DNA from: Maritalea porphyrae
GTDB lineage: Bacteria; Pseudomonadota; Alphaproteobacteria; Rhizobiales; Devosiaceae
NCBI RefSeq assembly: GCF_027213965.1
Contig: NZ_JAPWGX010000002.1
Span: 562,412 to 626,411, forward strand
DNA: 64,000 nucleotides
Direction of reading: 5' to 3'
Positions 9,947 through 19,417 of this stretch are shown here, piece after piece. A model generated the notes under the pieces. It was given only the letters and a program-made list of their open reading frames with translations, made no database searches and was not told the DNA's origin. How positions within the stretch are numbered: position 1 is the stretch's first letter; the number at the start of each line of letters is the position of its first letter. A program made the translations under genes and the position numbers.

Positions 9947-9991
9947 AAGCAAAGCCTTTCATTCAGGGCTTGAACTACGCGGTTCGCGCAG
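9946..9991 (-). promoter_or_regulatory. metK 5' leader with two hairpins, one overlapping the ribosome-binding site
   Basis: On the minus strand CTGCGCG-AAC-CGCGTAG (9991-9975) forms a 7-bp stem with a triloop. It is followed by AAGCC (9971-9967), which can pair with GGCTT (9956-9952), whose GG belongs to the AAAGG Shine-Dalgarno. The upstream CAAGC could alternatively pair with GCTTG (9950-9946), reaching the start codon. This suggests translational control. It does not match the SAM-II or SAM/SAH consensus as I recall them. Confidence 0.35.
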
Positions 9992-10068
9992 AAGTTTGAC
10001 CCTAGAGATATTCTTTGACCTGCATAATTGCAACATGGATATAAAGAATTCGTTATATCAAATGGAAT

Positions 10069-10473
10069 TCACCTAGCTTTTTCGCGCAAATGGGGGGCAG
10101 CCATTTGATCCGCAATATCCAGCAGCGCGTTTTTGGCCACTGAGGTGGGGATGGCATCAAAGGCACTGAGCAACCTTTGCTCTTGCGATGAGAGGGAGGA
10201 AAAAGATGACTGCGCACTTTCGCCAAATCCCTGACCTGCCGATTCGGCATAGAAATCGCCAGGCGATCCGCCAAGCAGTTCCGCAATCATGGCCAAACGC
10301 GACGCTGGAATGCGGTTGGCGCCTGTTTCGTATTTTTGGACCTGTTGATAGGTAATCCCAAGCGCTTGGGCGAGTTTTTTCATCGACATGGCACAGGCTT
10401 TGCGTCTTAAGCGCACCTGTTGGCCAACATGTTGATCTACTTGGTCCGGCTGTCGTGGGCGGGGGATGGACAC
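10069..10473 (-). CDS. XRE-family helix-turn-helix transcriptional regulator
   Basis: A 134-aa small regulator with one Cro/C1-type helix-turn-helix at about residues 15-75 (VGQQVRLRRKACAMSMKKLA, then GITYQQVQKYETGANRIPAS) and a short helical C-terminus. Proteins of this kind directly upstream of metK are common in Hyphomicrobiales, but their target is not established here. Its ATG lies 1 nt after the lnt stop codon, so it may be translated from the lnt transcript. About 120 nt separate it from metK, leaving room for a metK promoter. Role in methionine or SAM control is only a guess from position. Confidence 0.85.
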   Translation of the reverse strand: MSIPRPRQPDQVDQHVGQQVRLRRKACAMSMKKLAQALGITYQQVQKYETGANRIPASRLAMIAELLGGSPGDFYAESAGQGFGESAQSSFSSLSSQEQRLLSAFDAIPTSVAKNALLDIADQMAAPHLREKAR

Positions 10474-10474
10474 G

Positions 10475-12100
10475 TTAATTCTCCCAATTGCGACGCCATC
10501 TATTCCTTAAAAAGGTGGAAATCAATATAGCGCCAATAATCAAATAAAATATGATGTGACGATATTGCGAAAACAATGTTTTCTCAAGCCTTTGCGGCAA
10601 ATTTGCGTTCAAGACAAGCGCTTCATCCATTGGCAACGATGCGGTGATCCGCCCGAAGGCATCCACAATGGCCGTGCGCCCAGTGTTGGCGACGCGGACC
10701 AAGGGCAAACCTTCTTCTAACGCGCGCATGCGGGCATGTTCAAAATGCTGAGCGGGACCAATGGTGCCTTGAAACCATGCATCATTGGTGAGATTTAAGA
10801 TCCAGTCTGCTTGATCAATGGCACTACCCATCCCACCTGAAAAAATAACTTCATAACAAATCAGGGGCAAGAACGCTGGCGTGCCCAACGGCCTTAGCGC
10901 CTGATTTGGCTTCTCTCCATGCACAAAACTGTCAGACGCGGACACCATTTCCTTGATGCCCATGAGGGACAAAAGGGGTTTGAACGGCACATACTCCCCA
11001 AAAGGGACCAAGCGGTATTTATCGTATGTGGCATTGATTTCGCCTTGATCGCTAAACGCGAGAATGGAGTTTAGGATCCCCTCTTGTGTTTGCCCAAGAC
11101 CGGTCAGATCGACGTTCTTGCGGGCCGCCCCGGCGATCAATTTTGTGCCATTTGGCAATAGCCGCGCAATGCGCGCCAAGGCATCCGGCCGCTCAGACAC
11201 CAAAAATGGGAAAACCGATTCGGGCCAGATAAGGTGCGTGGCGGCAATCAAACCGGGATCATTTGGGGTGCTGCGTTCGGCGGAAAGGGACAAAAGCGTT
11301 TCAAAAATCGGCTGCGCGTTTTCCGGCTTCCATTTTTCCACTTGGGCGATATTGGGCTGCACCAAGCGCAAACGCACGTCATCTCGATAAAGGGTGGGAT
11401 TGGCGCCAAGCTGGTAATGTCCAAAACCAAAGAGCAAAGCCAAAAGAGCAAGTCCGCCAAGCGTTGGCGCAAACCGTGCCATTTTTGATTGATCCAGATG
11501 GGGCCAAATGGTGGCGGGGGCCATGGCCACAATCATCACCAGAAGGCTGAGACCATAAATGCCGACCACTGAGCCAAATTGCATGGTTTGATCTAAAATG
11601 CTTAGGGCATATCCGGGCAAGTTCCAGGGAAATCCTGTGAAGAGGTGACCACGCAAAAATTCTGTTAGGGACAAAATGGCCGCGAGGGCGAAGATCCGTT
11701 GGCCATAATCAGACCACATCAGATGCGCCGCGGCGGTGCCAAATCCCCAAAAGATGGCCAGAACGGCAGGCAAGCCGAAAAGCCCTAGCGGTAAGGCCCA
11801 TAAAAACAGATCTGGTTCCACAAAGAACGCGCCCGCCATCCAGTGCAAAGAGAGCGTGAAATAACCAAAGCCAAAGGCCCAGCCGATGCGAAAGGCGGGG
11901 CCAAATAGCTTTTGCCGCACGCTCAATTGTGTTTCCACCCCATCGAGCAACCACACCAAAATGGGGTAGGCGACAAAAAGGGCTGGGAAAATAAACAGCG
12001 GCGGCATCGACAAAGCTGCAAAAGCCCCAGCAAGAAATGCAACAGCTAAACGCTGCCAGCCGTGCGCCAACAAGCACCATTGTGCGAAATTATCCAGCAT
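10475..12100 (-). CDS. lnt: Apolipoprotein N-acyltransferase
   Basis: A 541-aa inner-membrane enzyme that adds the third acyl chain to the N-terminal Cys of lipoproteins. The N-terminal 230 residues contain six or more membrane helices, and the C-terminal half is a periplasmic nitrilase domain. The catalytic triad expected for the family is visible: Glu294 in IWPES, Lys361 in YDKYRLVPFGEYVPF and Cys415 in LICYEVIF. A last hydrophobic segment lies near the C-terminus (HIIFYLIIGAILIST). It sits downstream of the corC-like gene, matching the conserved corC-lnt order of proteobacteria. Confidence 0.95.
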   Translation of the reverse strand: MLDNFAQWCLLAHGWQRLAVAFLAGAFAALSMPPLFIFPALFVAYPILVWLLDGVETQLSVRQKLFGPAFRIGWAFGFGYFTLSLHWMAGAFFVEPDLFLWALPLGLFGLPAVLAIFWGFGTAAAHLMWSDYGQRIFALAAILSLTEFLRGHLFTGFPWNLPGYALSILDQTMQFGSVVGIYGLSLLVMIVAMAPATIWPHLDQSKMARFAPTLGGLALLALLFGFGHYQLGANPTLYRDDVRLRLVQPNIAQVEKWKPENAQPIFETLLSLSAERSTPNDPGLIAATHLIWPESVFPFLVSERPDALARIARLLPNGTKLIAGAARKNVDLTGLGQTQEGILNSILAFSDQGEINATYDKYRLVPFGEYVPFKPLLSLMGIKEMVSASDSFVHGEKPNQALRPLGTPAFLPLICYEVIFSGGMGSAIDQADWILNLTNDAWFQGTIGPAQHFEHARMRALEEGLPLVRVANTGRTAIVDAFGRITASLPMDEALVLNANLPQRLEKTLFSQYRHIIFYLIIGAILISTFLRNRWRRNWEN

Positions 12101-12198
12101 GAAACGGGGCTACCTATCTACCAAATCAGTTCGCTACATTGCTCACGCTTGAAGGCGGTTTCGTCAAGGCCAAGTTGACCAAAGCGGCAAAATCGCAC

Positions 12199-13275
12199 TT
12201 ATTCGGCGGCGGTTTTTGTGCCGTCGGCTTGTGTGCTGCTTTCAATTTTGAGTTTGCGTGGCCGTTGGCGCAAGTTTCTCTTGCGACGGGTCACTTTGAT
12301 GGTTTTGACCCGACGTGGATCGGCTTGAATAATCTCAAATTCGAAATCGCGTAGTTTTGAAATAACTTCGCCACGCACCGGTACGCGATCAAGCATAGAG
12401 GTGACTAGACCGCCCAAAGTATCCACATCTTCGGCATGTTCGCCAGGCACAAAATCTGGCCCTAGAGCCACAGACAAATCATCAAGCTCACAGCGTGCAT
12501 CTACCACGAAGGTGTTCTCATCGATCTGGCTGATTTGAATATCTTCGGCTTCATCGTGTTCGTCTTCGATGTCGCCTACAACTTCTTCAATCAGATCTTC
12601 AATGGTCACCAAACCGTCAGTGCCGCCATATTCGTCCACAACAATCGCCATGTGGATGCGGGTCGCTTGCATGGATTGCAATAGATTGCCAACCGGCATT
12701 GCAGGGGGCACATAAAGAACTTCGCGCACAAGCGCGGCGTTGGCGAGTTTTGCGCGCAATGTGCCTGTTTTCAGTTTTTCGGGATGCGCCTTTTTGTCTT
12801 TTGTTTCTTGAGGTTCTGATAGGCTCAGCAGCAAATCTTTGATGTGGACCATACCCACAATATTGTCGAGCGTATCGTCGTACACGGGCAAACGAGAGTG
12901 CCCAGCCTCACGAAAGCGTGCAATCAAAACAGCAACGCTGTCATCAACCTCGGTCGCTTCAATATCAGCGCGATTGACCATGACGTCTTCAACGCGAATT
13001 TGGGAAAGGTTTAAGACGTTTTGAATGAGTGCCCGCTCACCATCCGAAAAAGCGGCGTCAAAGCCATTTGCGGTGGAATCTTCCAGCGCCTCTTGCAAAT
13101 CTTGGCGCAGGGTTGGGGCGCGAAAAGCCAATTTTGCTCGGATTTTACCCCAAAAAGATAGCTTGCGATCAGAGGATTGCTTGTCATCGGTATTTGGGTT
13201 TTTTGTGTTCGCACTGTCGTCATTTTGACGATGCGGCCGTTGCGCCGCGGCGATGGGTTGGTCTTTGTCGTTCAT
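12199..13275 (-). CDS. CorC/TlyC-family CBS-domain protein
   Basis: A 358-aa cytosolic protein with an N-terminal low-complexity stretch, a pair of CBS domains at about residues 80-215 ([33 protein letters not shown]) and a C-terminal transporter-associated (CorC_HlyC) domain at about 235-320. It lacks the N-terminal DUF21 membrane region, so it resembles CorC rather than full-length hemolysin-C-type transporters. CorC proteins are linked to magnesium and cobalt efflux; the name hemolysin often given to them is misleading. The C-terminal tail is strongly basic. It is encoded between ybeY and lnt, the usual arrangement. Confidence 0.9.
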   Translation of the reverse strand: MNDKDQPIAAAQRPHRQNDDSANTKNPNTDDKQSSDRKLSFWGKIRAKLAFRAPTLRQDLQEALEDSTANGFDAAFSDGERALIQNVLNLSQIRVEDVMVNRADIEATEVDDSVAVLIARFREAGHSRLPVYDDTLDNIVGMVHIKDLLLSLSEPQETKDKKAHPEKLKTGTLRAKLANAALVREVLYVPPAMPVGNLLQSMQATRIHMAIVVDEYGGTDGLVTIEDLIEEVVGDIEDEHDEAEDIQISQIDENTFVVDARCELDDLSVALGPDFVPGEHAEDVDTLGGLVTSMLDRVPVRGEVISKLRDFEFEIIQADPRRVKTIKVTRRKRNLRQRPRKLKIESSTQADGTKTAAE

Positions 13276-13315
13276 TGCGTTGCGGCCAATGGCCGGTTTT
13301 ACCCCTTAGGAAAGT

Positions 13316-13822
13316 TCAATGTTCTAGCGCCATTTCGGCATATGGATCGCCGATTTCAAGAGCGCTAAGTATATCGCGCTCCAATTGTTCCATTTTTTCA
13401 GCGTCTTCGCTGGTGAGATGATCATAACCTAAAATGTGCAAAAATCCATGCACACAAAGGTGTGAGACGTGATCCGAAAAGCTTTTACCCTCTAGCTGCG
13501 CCTCTTTTGCAACGGTTTCATAGGCCAAGGATATGTCGCCAATAAGGCCGCACACCGGCGCAAAAGGTTCAATCTGTGGGAAAGAAAGCACATTGGTGGT
13601 GGATTGTTTTTCCCGCCACTGGGCATTTAGTTCATGTTGATGGGCGTCATTAGTCAATAAAACCGATAATTCTGTCGGGCCGGTTGGCACGATTTGAAGA
13701 TGATCAATGGCAGCCGCGACAGCGCGCAAAATTACATCTTCCAAGTCCGGCGACCACATGTCGTCTTGGACCAGCACATCAATTTCAATTTGAAAATCAG
13801 ACAATGGCTTATACCAAAGCAC
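13316..13822 (-). CDS. ybeY: Endoribonuclease YbeY / rRNA maturation factor
   Basis: A protein of up to 168 aa of the YbeY family, a zinc-dependent endoribonuclease involved in 16S rRNA 3'-end maturation and ribosome quality control. The metal-binding motif is clear as HLCVHGFLHILGYDH, the HxxxHxxxxxH signature. The annotated start is a GTG at 13822; a TTG at 13804 (giving MSDFQIEIDVLVQDD) would match the usual family N-terminus better, and neither has a good Shine-Dalgarno. The gene follows phoH with 3 nt between, the normal order phoH-ybeY-corC-lnt. Confidence 0.94.
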   Translation of the reverse strand: MLWYKPLSDFQIEIDVLVQDDMWSPDLEDVILRAVAAAIDHLQIVPTGPTELSVLLTNDAHQHELNAQWREKQSTTNVLSFPQIEPFAPVCGLIGDISLAYETVAKEAQLEGKSFSDHVSHLCVHGFLHILGYDHLTSEDAEKMEQLERDILSALEIGDPYAEMALEH

Positions 13823-13825
13823 ACC

Positions 13826-14851
13826 CTATTTGGATGCGGCTATGGCCTTTTTTTCAGCTTTATCATAGGCGCGAATAATCCGGGCAACCAATTCATGGCG
13901 CACCACATCTTTATCGGTGAAGCGGGTCACATGAATGCCTTGTACACCAGCCAAAAAGTCCAAGGCTTCAACCAAGCCGCTTCGGACGCCACGTGGCAAA
14001 TCCACTTGCGAGGGGTCACCGGTGATGATCATTTTCGAGTTTTCACCCAAACGGGTCAAAAACATCTTCATTTGCTGGGTTGTGGTGTTTTGCGCTTCGT
14101 CCAAAATTACAAGGGCGTTAGACAATGTGCGCCCCCGCATAAAGGCTAAAGGCGCCACTTCAATCGTGTGGTTTTCAATGCAGCGATCAACAATTTCAGG
14201 CTGCATCATATCATAAAGCGCATCATATAGCGGGCGCAGGTATGGATCGACCTTATCTTTCATGTCACCGGGCAAAAAGCCCAAATGCTCGCCCGCCTCA
14301 ACCGCTGGGCGTGACAAGATAATGCGCGAGATATCACCACGCTCAAGCAAAGTTGCCGCATATGCCACCGCAAGATACGTTTTACCTGTACCTGCCGGGC
14401 CAACGCCGAATACCAGTTCGGTGCGGTCCATGGCGCGAATATAGCCGTCTTGGGCAGGAGAACGCGCTACAATGGTTGATTTGCGGGTCGCAATTTGTGC
14501 CATGCGGACCCGGCCTTTTTTCTCAAAGGTGGGCAAAGTCAGCTGGCTATCTTCTGTGATGATCATGCGAATAACGCCATCGACATCTCCAATAGAGATA
14601 TCTTGACCGTCTTCTAGTTGCGCGTAAAGAGATTCAAGGGTGCGGCGCGCTTGATCAACGCTAACCGCGCTGCCGGATAACATGACATGATTGCCGCGGG
14701 TGTTGGCGCGAACGCCGAGCTTTTGTTCGATCAGAGCCAGATTTTGGTCAAACTCGCCATAAAGTTGAGACGCTAGACGGTTGTCTTCAAACGCCATTTC
14801 CAAATCTGTTGTGTCCGATTTATGGCCTTCGGGTGACCATGATTTTGTCAA
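13826..14851 (-). CDS. phoH: PhoH-family ATPase (YbeZ)
   Basis: A 341-aa cytosolic P-loop ATPase of the PhoH/YbeZ type, which works with the adjacently encoded YbeY in RNA and ribosome metabolism. Walker A is GPAGTGKT at residues 151-158, and Walker B is ALVILDEAQ with DEAQ at 251-254. A KH-like region precedes the ATPase domain (GVRANTRGNHVMLSGS). Length matches the alphaproteobacterial family. The start ATG lies 66 nt after miaB, with the same orientation, so the genes miaB-phoH-ybeY-corC-lnt probably form an operon. Confidence 0.95.
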   Translation of the reverse strand: MTKSWSPEGHKSDTTDLEMAFEDNRLASQLYGEFDQNLALIEQKLGVRANTRGNHVMLSGSAVSVDQARRTLESLYAQLEDGQDISIGDVDGVIRMIITEDSQLTLPTFEKKGRVRMAQIATRKSTIVARSPAQDGYIRAMDRTELVFGVGPAGTGKTYLAVAYAATLLERGDISRIILSRPAVEAGEHLGFLPGDMKDKVDPYLRPLYDALYDMMQPEIVDRCIENHTIEVAPLAFMRGRTLSNALVILDEAQNTTTQQMKMFLTRLGENSKMIITGDPSQVDLPRGVRSGLVEALDFLAGVQGIHVTRFTDKDVVRHELVARIIRAYDKAEKKAIAASK

Positions 14852-14917
14852 ACAATAGCTCCTTTATGATTTCGACTCAGTGCCATTTCAGTATGCCCTG
14901 AATTTGCGGCAAAACCT

Positions 14918-16261
14918 TTAACTTTTTGTGACGATCTTACCAAAAAGTGAAAATTTGCCTACCGAATCGATAAAAACATCACCAATTGTGCCGATATGGG
15001 ACGGATCTGCGTCCACCTGCACTGGTTGCAGATATGGGGAACGCCCAACGATTTGACCAGGGTCGCGGCCGGTTTTTTCAAAAAGAACCTGCATGGTGGT
15101 ACCGATGCGGGACTTGTTGAACTCGGTTTGCTGATGGTTCAATAGCTCTTGCAAGCGCTGTAAACGTTCAGACTTCACCTCTTCGGGGACCTGGTCATCC
15201 ATATTCGCGCCCGGGGTGCCGGGTCGGATTGAATATTTGAACGAATAGGCTTGGGCATATTCGACATCGCGCACCAATTGCATGGTGCCTTCAAAATCTT
15301 CATCGGTTTCACCGGGGAAGCCGACAATAAAGTCACCCGACAAAGCGATATCAGGGCGCGCGGCGCGAATACGTTGAAGCAATTTCATATAGTCATCAAC
15401 AGTGTGCTGACGGTTCATCGACTTCAAGATTTTGTCAGAACCGGCCTGAACAGGCAGATGCAAATAAGGCATCAATGTATCAAGATCGCGGTGCGCGTTG
15501 ATCAGCGTCTCATCCATATCACGGGGGTGCGAGGTTGTGTAACGCAGGCGATCAAGGCCTTTAATGTCGGATAATTTATAGAGCAGATGTGCCAACCCGG
15601 CGCTTTCGCCATTGGCGTCCAGTCCGTGATAGGCATTAACGTTTTGACCCAGAAGGGTGATCTCTTTTACGCCTGCATCCACCAAGTTTTGTGCTTCTGC
15701 AACAACTTGGTTTATTGGGCGCGATACTTCGGCACCACGAGTGTAGGGAACCACGCAGAATGAGCAGAACTTGTCGCAACCCTCTTGCACCGTAAGAAAG
15801 GAGGTGAGACCACGCGCAATGGTTGTTTCGCGCTTTGCTTGGGGCAAATGCTCAAATTTGTCTTCAGCCGGAAAGTCGGTTTCCACGACCTTTTTGGTAT
15901 GGGCTTGTTCCACCAATTCGGGCAACCGATGGTAGGACTGAGGACCAAACACCAAATCCACCACAGGCGCGCGGCGCACAATTTCTTCGCCTTCGGCCTG
16001 GGCAACACAGCCGGCGATGCCGATCATCATTTTGCCGCCGTTTTGCTCTTTTTTCTGGCGCATAATGCGCAAGCGGCCCAGCTCGGAATAAACTTTTTCC
16101 GCTGCTTTTTCGCGAATGTGGCAGGTGTTTAGAACAACAAGGTCAGCCTGATCGATGTCCGTTGTCGCCTCATAACCAGAGGGCGCCAGCGCATCAGCCA
16201 TGCGATCGCTGTCATAAACATTCATCTGGCAGCCATAAGTTTTGATGAATAGCTTTTTCAT
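14918..16261 (-). CDS. miaB: tRNA-2-methylthio-N6-isopentenyladenosine(37) synthase MiaB
   Basis: A 447-aa radical-SAM methylthiotransferase that adds the 2-methylthio group to i6A37 of tRNAs. The N-terminal cluster ligands are Cys11, Cys47 and Cys85 ([22 protein letters not shown]). The radical-SAM motif CDKFCSFC has Cys162, Cys166 and Cys169. A C-terminal TRAM domain is present ([22 protein letters not shown]). Length and spacing are normal for MiaB rather than RimO or MtaB. It is followed by phoH on the same strand and preceded by the plsC-like gene 87 nt away. Confidence 0.96.
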   Translation of the reverse strand: MKKLFIKTYGCQMNVYDSDRMADALAPSGYEATTDIDQADLVVLNTCHIREKAAEKVYSELGRLRIMRQKKEQNGGKMMIGIAGCVAQAEGEEIVRRAPVVDLVFGPQSYHRLPELVEQAHTKKVVETDFPAEDKFEHLPQAKRETTIARGLTSFLTVQEGCDKFCSFCVVPYTRGAEVSRPINQVVAEAQNLVDAGVKEITLLGQNVNAYHGLDANGESAGLAHLLYKLSDIKGLDRLRYTTSHPRDMDETLINAHRDLDTLMPYLHLPVQAGSDKILKSMNRQHTVDDYMKLLQRIRAARPDIALSGDFIVGFPGETDEDFEGTMQLVRDVEYAQAYSFKYSIRPGTPGANMDDQVPEEVKSERLQRLQELLNHQQTEFNKSRIGTTMQVLFEKTGRDPGQIVGRSPYLQPVQVDADPSHIGTIGDVFIDSVGKFSLFGKIVTKS

Positions 16262-16348
16262 GGGGCTAAACGAGACCTTTTAGGGTAAATTCTTGATTGA
16301 GGCGACTTGTTACACCAAACAGCGGTGCGAGGCAAAGGACTTGTTGGG

Positions 16349-17155
16349 CTAGCCAAGATGCGCGGGGGGCAATGGCATTTGCCGATTGATCGCCACCAGC
16401 ATCTCACGCACTTTTTCTTCAGCCCTTTTGGTGATCAGTTTGCGATCATCTTTTGGGGAAATTAATATCGGCTCACCAAACATTATCGTGGTGGTTTTGG
16501 TGCCTACGCTCAAAATATCGCCAATATTGTCTTCAATGCCCATATCGCCAATCCAAGCGATTTTTGATCGTTCTGCAGCGGAAATGGGCAAGCCGTTTAG
16601 GTGGGTATAGGCGATCACCATGGGCTGGATATACATCTCATTGACGTGATCATTTTTCATGGCCGCTTGAGTGCCCCCAACCAGCGCCGAGCGGAACGGT
16701 AAAACGTGCAGCCCGACGTCTGAGGTGCCTTCAGCGAACAAAACAACCGCGCGGCCATCAGACATACGTTCGCCCATTTCGTTGGCGACACGGCCGGTGT
16801 CTGACTTTTTTTGGCGGTCCACATAGATGGTTTTCTGCAAATTGGCCAAGAAGCCAACGATGGGCCAACGCCCCACTTCAGCTTTTGCCACAAATGAAAT
16901 CGGCACAATGGAGCCGATTGCGGGGATATCAAGCCAAGAGATGTGATTGGAAACCAGTAATGTGGGTTTATCGCTAGCGGGCGTACCGATTTGCACCACC
17001 TTAACCCCAAGGTTAAAGCACACCAGCTTGTGGGCCAGCTTTGGTACAAAATTCCAGTTTTTAAGTTTGAGCGCCAACACGATGGATTGGCATGAGATCA
17101 GCACCAGCAACAAGGGAATGGTGACGCCAACAAAGAAGATGATACGCCAAATCAT
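16349..17155 (-). CDS. 1-acyl-sn-glycerol-3-phosphate acyltransferase (PlsC family)
   Basis: A 268-aa inner-membrane acyltransferase of the PlsC/LPLAT family, expected to acylate lysophosphatidic acid or a related lysolipid. The N-terminus has one hydrophobic helix. The catalytic HX4D box is seen as NHISWLD (His71, Asp76), and the second conserved block reads LFAEGTSD (about 139-146), in place of the commoner FPEGTRS. In rhizobia proteins at this locus include OlsA-type ornithine-lipid O-acyltransferases, so that alternative is open, especially with an OlsB-like gene elsewhere in the window. Its ATG overlaps the fur/mur stop codon (ATGA). Confidence 0.88.
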   Translation of the reverse strand: MIWRIIFFVGVTIPLLLVLISCQSIVLALKLKNWNFVPKLAHKLVCFNLGVKVVQIGTPASDKPTLLVSNHISWLDIPAIGSIVPISFVAKAEVGRWPIVGFLANLQKTIYVDRQKKSDTGRVANEMGERMSDGRAVVLFAEGTSDVGLHVLPFRSALVGGTQAAMKNDHVNEMYIQPMVIAYTHLNGLPISAAERSKIAWIGDMGIEDNIGDILSVGTKTTTIMFGEPILISPKDDRKLITKRAEEKVREMLVAINRQMPLPPAHLG

Positions 17156-17604
17156 TCGCTTGGCTCACCCTCACCCTTTTTGTCCTCAAGGGGCACACCA
17201 TAAAGCTCGAGCCGATGGTCAACCAGCTTGAAGCCCAGTTTGCGGGCGATCAGCTCTTGGATGGCTTCGATCTCTTCATTGCGAAATTCAATAACTTTGC
17301 CGGTGCGTACATCAATCAAATGATCATGATGTTCGTCGGGGATTTGTTCAAACCGTGCTCGGCCGTCTTTGAAATCATGCTTGGCGACAAGGCCAGCTTC
17401 TTCAAACAGATTGACCGTACGATAAACAGTTGAAAGCGAGATTTTAGGGTCAATATCTGAAGCGCGGCGATAAAGCTCTTCAACATCTGGATGGTCGGTT
17501 GCGCCTTCAAGCACGCGCGCAATGATCCGACGTTGTTCTGTCATACGCATGCCAGAAGTTTCGCACTGTTGTTCAAGGTTTGTGTTATCGCCTGTTTCGC
17601 CCAT
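17152..17604 (-). CDS. mur: Fur-family metal-responsive regulator (Fur/Mur)
   Basis: A 150-aa Fur-superfamily repressor with a winged-helix DNA-binding domain (SLSTVYRTVNLFEEAGLV) and a dimerisation domain carrying the metal-site sequence PDEHHDHLIDV. In Hyphomicrobiales the Fur protein encoded at this place usually acts as a manganese-responsive Mur, controlling manganese import, while iron control is done by Irr and RirA. The symbol is therefore inferred from lineage and location rather than proven. It lacks the C-terminal Cys pairs of zinc-structural Fur proteins. It overlaps plsC by 4 nt and follows rimI. Confidence 0.85.
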   Translation of the reverse strand: MGETGDNTNLEQQCETSGMRMTEQRRIIARVLEGATDHPDVEELYRRASDIDPKISLSTVYRTVNLFEEAGLVAKHDFKDGRARFEQIPDEHHDHLIDVRTGKVIEFRNEEIEAIQELIARKLGFKLVDHRLELYGVPLEDKKGEGEPSE

Positions 17605-17646
17605 GGCTCAACCTCTTTGATGCAGTGCGTTTATCTTGCGTTTGGA

Positions 17647-18123
17647 TTATCCGAGATCAGCTTTCATGACAAGTGCGGTTGCGGTTTTGCCATCAGGTCG
17701 GGGATAGTAACCACGTCGTTCGCCAATTTGGCTAAATCCGAAACGCTGGTAAAGTTTGCGGGCGGGTTGATTGTCCTCATCCACCTCCAAAAACATCTTG
17801 GTAACTGGACTCATCATCAAATCCTCGATCATGGCTTGCATGAGCGCAGTTGAAAGGCGTTTGCCCTTAAACTTTTTGCTGACCACGATGGTCATCAATT
17901 CGCATTCGTCCCCAGTTATGCGCAGCATGGCAAAGCCTGCAATCCTATGCTTTGCATCGCAGGCCACATAAATGGGGGTTTGTGTGTCGCGCACATAGGA
18001 TTGAAAATCGGCCACGGTCCAGCCGCGAAAAAAGCCTTCAGCGTGCAGTTTTGCTAGGTCTTTTTCATCACCGGGTTGAGCGGGTTCAATGTGCAATCCT
18101 GCCGGGGCCATCCATACTTTCAT
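17647..18123 (-). CDS. rimI: [Ribosomal protein bS18]-alanine N-acetyltransferase RimI-like
   Basis: A GNAT-family acetyltransferase of 158 aa, expected to acetylate the N-terminal Ala of ribosomal protein S18 or other protein N-termini. The start ATG at 18123 overlaps the tsaB stop codon (ATGA), giving the N-terminus MKVWMAPAGLHIEPAQPGDE. The acetyl-CoA-binding region is SKKFKGKRLSTALMQAMIED, followed by EVDEDNQPARKLYQRFGF, both typical of RimI. The adjacency of tsaB and rimI is widely conserved. Substrate specificity is not proven by the sequence. Confidence 0.9.
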   Translation of the reverse strand: MKVWMAPAGLHIEPAQPGDEKDLAKLHAEGFFRGWTVADFQSYVRDTQTPIYVACDAKHRIAGFAMLRITGDECELMTIVVSKKFKGKRLSTALMQAMIEDLMMSPVTKMFLEVDEDNQPARKLYQRFGFSQIGERRGYYPRPDGKTATALVMKADLG

Positions 18124-18800
18124 CGGCGGGCAATTTGTTTGGCAGATTGTGGTTTTGCGTCTGCTGCGCGCAGGTAACAAGGTTCTGGCGGGAAGTGGTT
18201 AGGGTCCGCCAATTGGCCAAATTCGGCCATTTTGACCACATTGAGGAAAGTGCGCATGTCTGGGTCGCGGGCCAATTCAACATTGTGAGCCCCACATTCA
18301 CTCGCTGCCCATTCAGCACCAGAACCTAGAACCCGACTCTGCGCAGTAAAGCCATCTAGCGCATTGATGTTTTCAAATGCTTTTGGTTCGCTAATAGGTT
18401 TGCCGGGCGCTGAGAAATCTTGGCGATAATGCTGGTCGCGCCGCGCGTCAATCAACACACTCAACGGGCTATTTTCGCGCCCGCTAAGAGAAAGCGCCAA
18501 CAAGGTTGGGATGCCAAGACACGGGATATCGAGCGCCACCGCCAATCCACGCGCAGCCGCCAATCCAACGCGCAATCCGGTGAAGGATCCCGGGCCAGAG
18601 GCCACAACGATCCGTTCCAAGTCATCATATTCGCGCTGGGAGTTGTCCAATAGCGCATCAATTTGGTCCATCAAATGCTCAGCGTGTCCACGGGCGCGTG
18701 CTTCGGACATTGAATAGCTCGTGCCATCGGCATCAATAAGCGCGCACTGGCAGCAGGCCTGTGCCGTATCAATGGCCAATGTGATGGGGTATTTTGTCAT
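18120..18800 (-). CDS. tsaB: tRNA threonylcarbamoyladenosine biosynthesis protein TsaB
   Basis: A 226-aa protein of the TsaB (YeaZ) family, an ASKHA-fold partner of TsaD in forming t6A37 on ANN-decoding tRNAs. The N-terminal TLAIDTAQACCQCALID strand and the region RIVVASGPGSFTGLRVGLAA are diagnostic. Length is usual. It overlaps rimI by 4 nt, the classic tsaB-rimI pair, and is followed upstream (20 nt) by nfuA in the same orientation. No catalytic role by itself is expected; it supports the TsaB-TsaD-TsaE complex. Confidence 0.94.
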   Translation of the reverse strand: MTKYPITLAIDTAQACCQCALIDADGTSYSMSEARARGHAEHLMDQIDALLDNSQREYDDLERIVVASGPGSFTGLRVGLAAARGLAVALDIPCLGIPTLLALSLSGRENSPLSVLIDARRDQHYRQDFSAPGKPISEPKAFENINALDGFTAQSRVLGSGAEWAASECGAHNVELARDPDMRTFLNVVKMAEFGQLADPNHFPPEPCYLRAADAKPQSAKQIARR

Positions 18801-18820
18801 TTAGCGACCAATCGTGCGCA

Positions 18821-19387
18821 CTAGATTTGTTGCACGTCCTCAACACCAGGGACAAAATGGCGCAGCAGATTTTCGATGCCATTTTTAAGTGTCGCGGTGG
18901 AAGAAGGACAGCCTGAACATGCGCCTTGCATGTGTAAATAAACAGTGCCCTGTTTAAAGCCTTTAAAGATAATGTCGCCGCCATCCATTGCTACGGCTGG
19001 GCGCACGCGCGTGTCGAGCAATTCTTTAATCACTTCAACCATTTCTTGGTCAGCTTCTTCAAAGAACTCATCTTCGCTTGCGTCCGCTTTGGCGTCTTGT
19101 GCACCATCAACCAACAAAGGCTGACCGGACATGAAATGTTCCATGATCGAGCCCAAAATGGCGGGTTTGATGTGCGACCAGTCGCTATCGTCTTTTGTAA
19201 CTGCGATGAAATCGCCGCCCATGAAAACCCCAGTCACACCGTCAATGGTGAAAAGCGCGGTTGCCAACGGTGAGGCCTGAGCTGCTTCTGGAGTTCGAAA
19301 GTCCATTGGATCGCCCGGCAAAACGTCTCGGCCCGGCAAAAACTTGAGGGTTTGCGGGTTTGGTGTCGCCTCTGTTTGAATAAACAT
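18821..19387 (-). CDS. nfuA: NfuA/NifU-type iron-sulfur cluster carrier
   Basis: A 188-aa Nfu protein made of an N-terminal Nfu_N domain (residues 1-90, MFIQTEATPNPQTLKFLPG) and a C-terminal NifU-like domain with the cluster-binding CxxC at Cys157 and Cys160 (GACSGCPSSTATLKNGIE). It delivers Fe-S clusters to client enzymes; possible clients in this window include MiaB, HemW and Nth. The ATG at 19387 is preceded by GGAG about 10 nt upstream. The promoter region carries a near-perfect iron-control element (19435-19451), so expression is probably set by iron or heme through Irr. Confidence 0.94.
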   Translation of the reverse strand: MFIQTEATPNPQTLKFLPGRDVLPGDPMDFRTPEAAQASPLATALFTIDGVTGVFMGGDFIAVTKDDSDWSHIKPAILGSIMEHFMSGQPLLVDGAQDAKADASEDEFFEEADQEMVEVIKELLDTRVRPAVAMDGGDIIFKGFKQGTVYLHMQGACSGCPSSTATLKNGIENLLRHFVPGVEDVQQI

Positions 19388-19417
19388 GGTCTTGGATCTC
19401 CGAGCTCATATGCCCAA

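Noticed and set aside
9953-10068. Possible SAM-II or SAM/SAH riboswitch before metK
   Set aside because: The region between the XRE gene and metK does not contain the conserved cores of these riboswitches as I recall them; only two unclassified hairpins are reported.
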